From NCBI RefSeq assembly GCF_946479975.1, contig NZ_CAMLIX010000256.1, positions 1 through 6,539 of the forward strand: a stretch of 6,539 nucleotides of DNA. Reading direction: 5' to 3'. The DNA comes from an uncultured Flavobacterium sp. (GTDB lineage: Bacteria > Bacteroidota > Bacteroidia > Flavobacteriales > Flavobacteriaceae). Under the pieces are notes generated by a model that was not told the DNA's origin, did not search any database, and worked only from the letters and a program-made list of their open reading frames with translations. The translations under genes and the position numbers were made by a program. This document shows positions 5,464 to 6,539 of the stretch, in pieces (position 1 is the stretch's first letter; each line of letters begins with the position of its first letter).

Positions 5464-5495
5464 TTGTGATTTTAATTTTTTTATGATTAAATTTA
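5464..5495 (+). promoter_or_regulatory. Possible yqgE promoter
   Basis: TTG at 5464-5466 and TAAATTTA at 5488-5495 are 21 bases apart. The -7 box differs from TAnnTTTG only in the last base. The implied start site near 5502 would leave a leader of roughly ten bases before ATG 5513. The region is extremely AT-rich, so chance matches are likely; the main support is that a promoter is needed after the HU terminator. Confidence 0.35.
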
Positions 5496-5512
5496 ATAAA
5501 AATTGTAACCGT

Positions 5513-6073
5513 ATGATTTCAGAAAAATTAAAAAAAGGACACCTGCTTATTGCCGAGCCTTCAATAATTGGAGATTTATCTTTTAATAGATCGGTAATTT
5601 TATTAGCAGACCATAACAAAGAAGGATCAATAGGTTTTATAATCAATAAGCCATTAAAGTATACTATTAATGACTTAATACCTGAGATTGATGCCAACTT
5701 CAAAATATATAACGGAGGCCCTGTAGAACAAGACAACCTTTATTTCATTCATAATATTCCGGAGTTGATCCCCAACAGTGTGGAGATTTCAAACGGAATT
5801 TATTGGGGAGGTGATTTTGAGTCAACTAAGGACTTAATAAACAACGGTGATATCAACAAGAATAACATTCGTTTTTTCTTAGGTTATACAGGTTGGGATG
5901 AAAATCAGCTTGAAAATGAAATGCAGGGAAACTCGTGGATTATTGCTGATAATAATTATAAAAATAAAATTATCGGAAAATCTACAACTCATTTTTGGAA
6001 AGAGCAGATTATAGAACTTGGAGGCGATTATCTTATTTGGTCTAATGCACCTGAAAATCCATATCTGAATTAA
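5513..6073 (+). CDS. yqgE: YqgE/AlgH family protein (DUF179)
   Basis: This 186-residue soluble protein belongs to the YqgE/AlgH family, whose molecular function is not settled. Family landmarks, counted from ATG 5513, are KGHLLIAEP (8-16), RSVILLADH (26-34), GFIINKPL (41-48), YNGGPVEQDNLYFIH (66-80), YWGGDFE (97-103), FFLGYTGWDENQLENE (121-136), NSW (140-142) and LIWSNAPENPYLN at the C-terminus. The frame stays open back to an ATG at 5429, but those extra 28 residues are Phe-rich, start within the HU terminator and are not family-like, so 5513 is the preferred start. The 3' end meets the minus-strand aminotransferase gene, sharing the bases TTAA between the two stop codons. AlgH was named for an alginate regulator in Pseudomonas; nothing here suggests that role. 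Confidence 0.93.
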   Translation: MISEKLKKGHLLIAEPSIIGDLSFNRSVILLADHNKEGSIGFIINKPLKYTINDLIPEIDANFKIYNGGPVEQDNLYFIHNIPELIPNSVEISNGIYWGGDFESTKDLINNGDINKNNIRFFLGYTGWDENQLENEMQGNSWIIADNNYKNKIIGKSTTHFWKEQIIELGGDYLIWSNAPENPYLN

Positions 6074-6539
6074 TTTTCAGAAATGGATTCGTTTAGTTTT
6101 TGCACTAATAAATGAGCCAGATTTACTTTAAACTCCTTTTTTCGATATTTAGTTATCGGCTGTATCCCTGTGATTACATTTGTTAGAAATAATTCGTCTG
6201 CTTTTTGAAGATCAAACGGCGAAATTATTTCTTCTAATGCTTCTATGCCTTCTATTTTCTTAGCCAAAGCTAAAATTTGTTTACGCATTATACCGTTTAA
6301 AGCACCTTCTGAAACTGGAGGAGTAATTAGCTTATTTCCTGAAACCATAAAGATATTTCCTTGAAGCGCCTCTACAACATTTTTGCTGTCATTCAGTAAA
6401 ATACAGTTGGCAAGGTCATTTTCGTGCGCGTAAATACTTCCCGTAATATTGATCATCTTATTAGTCGTTTTAAGAGACGATAATAACTGTTTTGTAACGT
6501 AGAAGTCTTTATACAAATCTACTTCGTATTCTTTTGTAT
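6070..6539 (-). CDS. Class IV PLP-dependent aminotransferase, C-terminal part (cut by window edge)
   Basis: The visible 155 residues are the C-terminal part of a fold-type IV PLP enzyme, the family of branched-chain aminotransferase (IlvE), D-amino-acid aminotransferase and aminodeoxychorismate lyase (PabC). The frame stays open to the edge at 6539. A TTG at 6516 could be read as a start, but residues upstream (TKEYEVD) continue naturally, so the gene extends beyond the window. Visible landmarks, counted from the edge, are E56 in VEALQGNIF (the Glu expected to contact the PLP ring nitrogen), ITPPVSEGALNGIMRKQ (71-87) and ADELFLTNVITGIQPI (113-128). The catalytic lysine lies in the missing N-terminal part. 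Which reaction it catalyses cannot be decided from this half. It converges on yqgE with overlapping stops and no terminator between them. Confidence 0.88.
   Translation of the reverse strand, partial: TKEYEVDLYKDFYVTKQLLSSLKTTNKMINITGSIYAHENDLANCILLNDSKNVVEALQGNIFMVSGNKLITPPVSEGALNGIMRKQILALAKKIEGIEALEEIISPFDLQKADELFLTNVITGIQPITKYRKKEFKVNLAHLLVQKLNESISEN

Noticed and set aside
5380..5736. Minus-strand open frame of 118 codons over the start of yqgE
   Set aside because: It is antisense to clear YqgE family motifs, runs through the HU terminator and has no recognisable protein features.

Overview
The window looks like chromosomal DNA from a Flavobacterium or a close relative in the Flavobacteriaceae (Bacteroidota). 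The base composition is AT-rich and the start codons lack a Shine-Dalgarno sequence. Several genes are preceded by the Bacteroidota promoter pattern TTG-N17-23-TAnnTTTG, and the proteins read like flavobacterial family members. This assignment is inference from recognition, not from a search.

Positions 1 to about 1490 hold no convincing gene. The first ~1065 bases are a tandem array of four units of 266-268 bp, which probably continues beyond the left edge. Each unit is a mosaic of short GC-rich palindromes of the type GCTCC-NNN-GGAGC set in AT-rich DNA. They are arranged as hairpins nested inside a larger inverted repeat. In the fourth unit the 19-base loop of the central hairpin is inverted relative to the other three. 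Next comes a cluster of unrelated palindromes (1061-1255), then a structured element (about 1338-1394) that resembles the flavobacterial Flavo-1 RNA motif.

Positions 1490-4930 carry three plus-strand genes: a small P-loop ATPase of the AAA_28/NadR-like type, a RecQ-family helicase of the ~630-residue Bacteroidota type, and methionyl-tRNA formyltransferase (fmt). recQ and fmt overlap by one base (TAATG) and are probably one transcription unit. The ATPase may read into recQ, but recQ also has a candidate promoter of its own.

Positions 4931-6539 carry an HU-family nucleoid protein with the best promoter and the best terminator in the window, then a YqgE/AlgH-family protein. A class IV PLP-dependent aminotransferase on the minus strand is cut by the right edge. 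The last two genes converge and their stop codons overlap in the four bases TTAA.

The genes themselves are ordinary housekeeping genes: DNA repair, initiator-tRNA formylation, nucleoid structure and amino-acid metabolism. I see no defence system, mobile gene or new protein family. The most unusual part is the intergenic palindrome array with its inverted loop.
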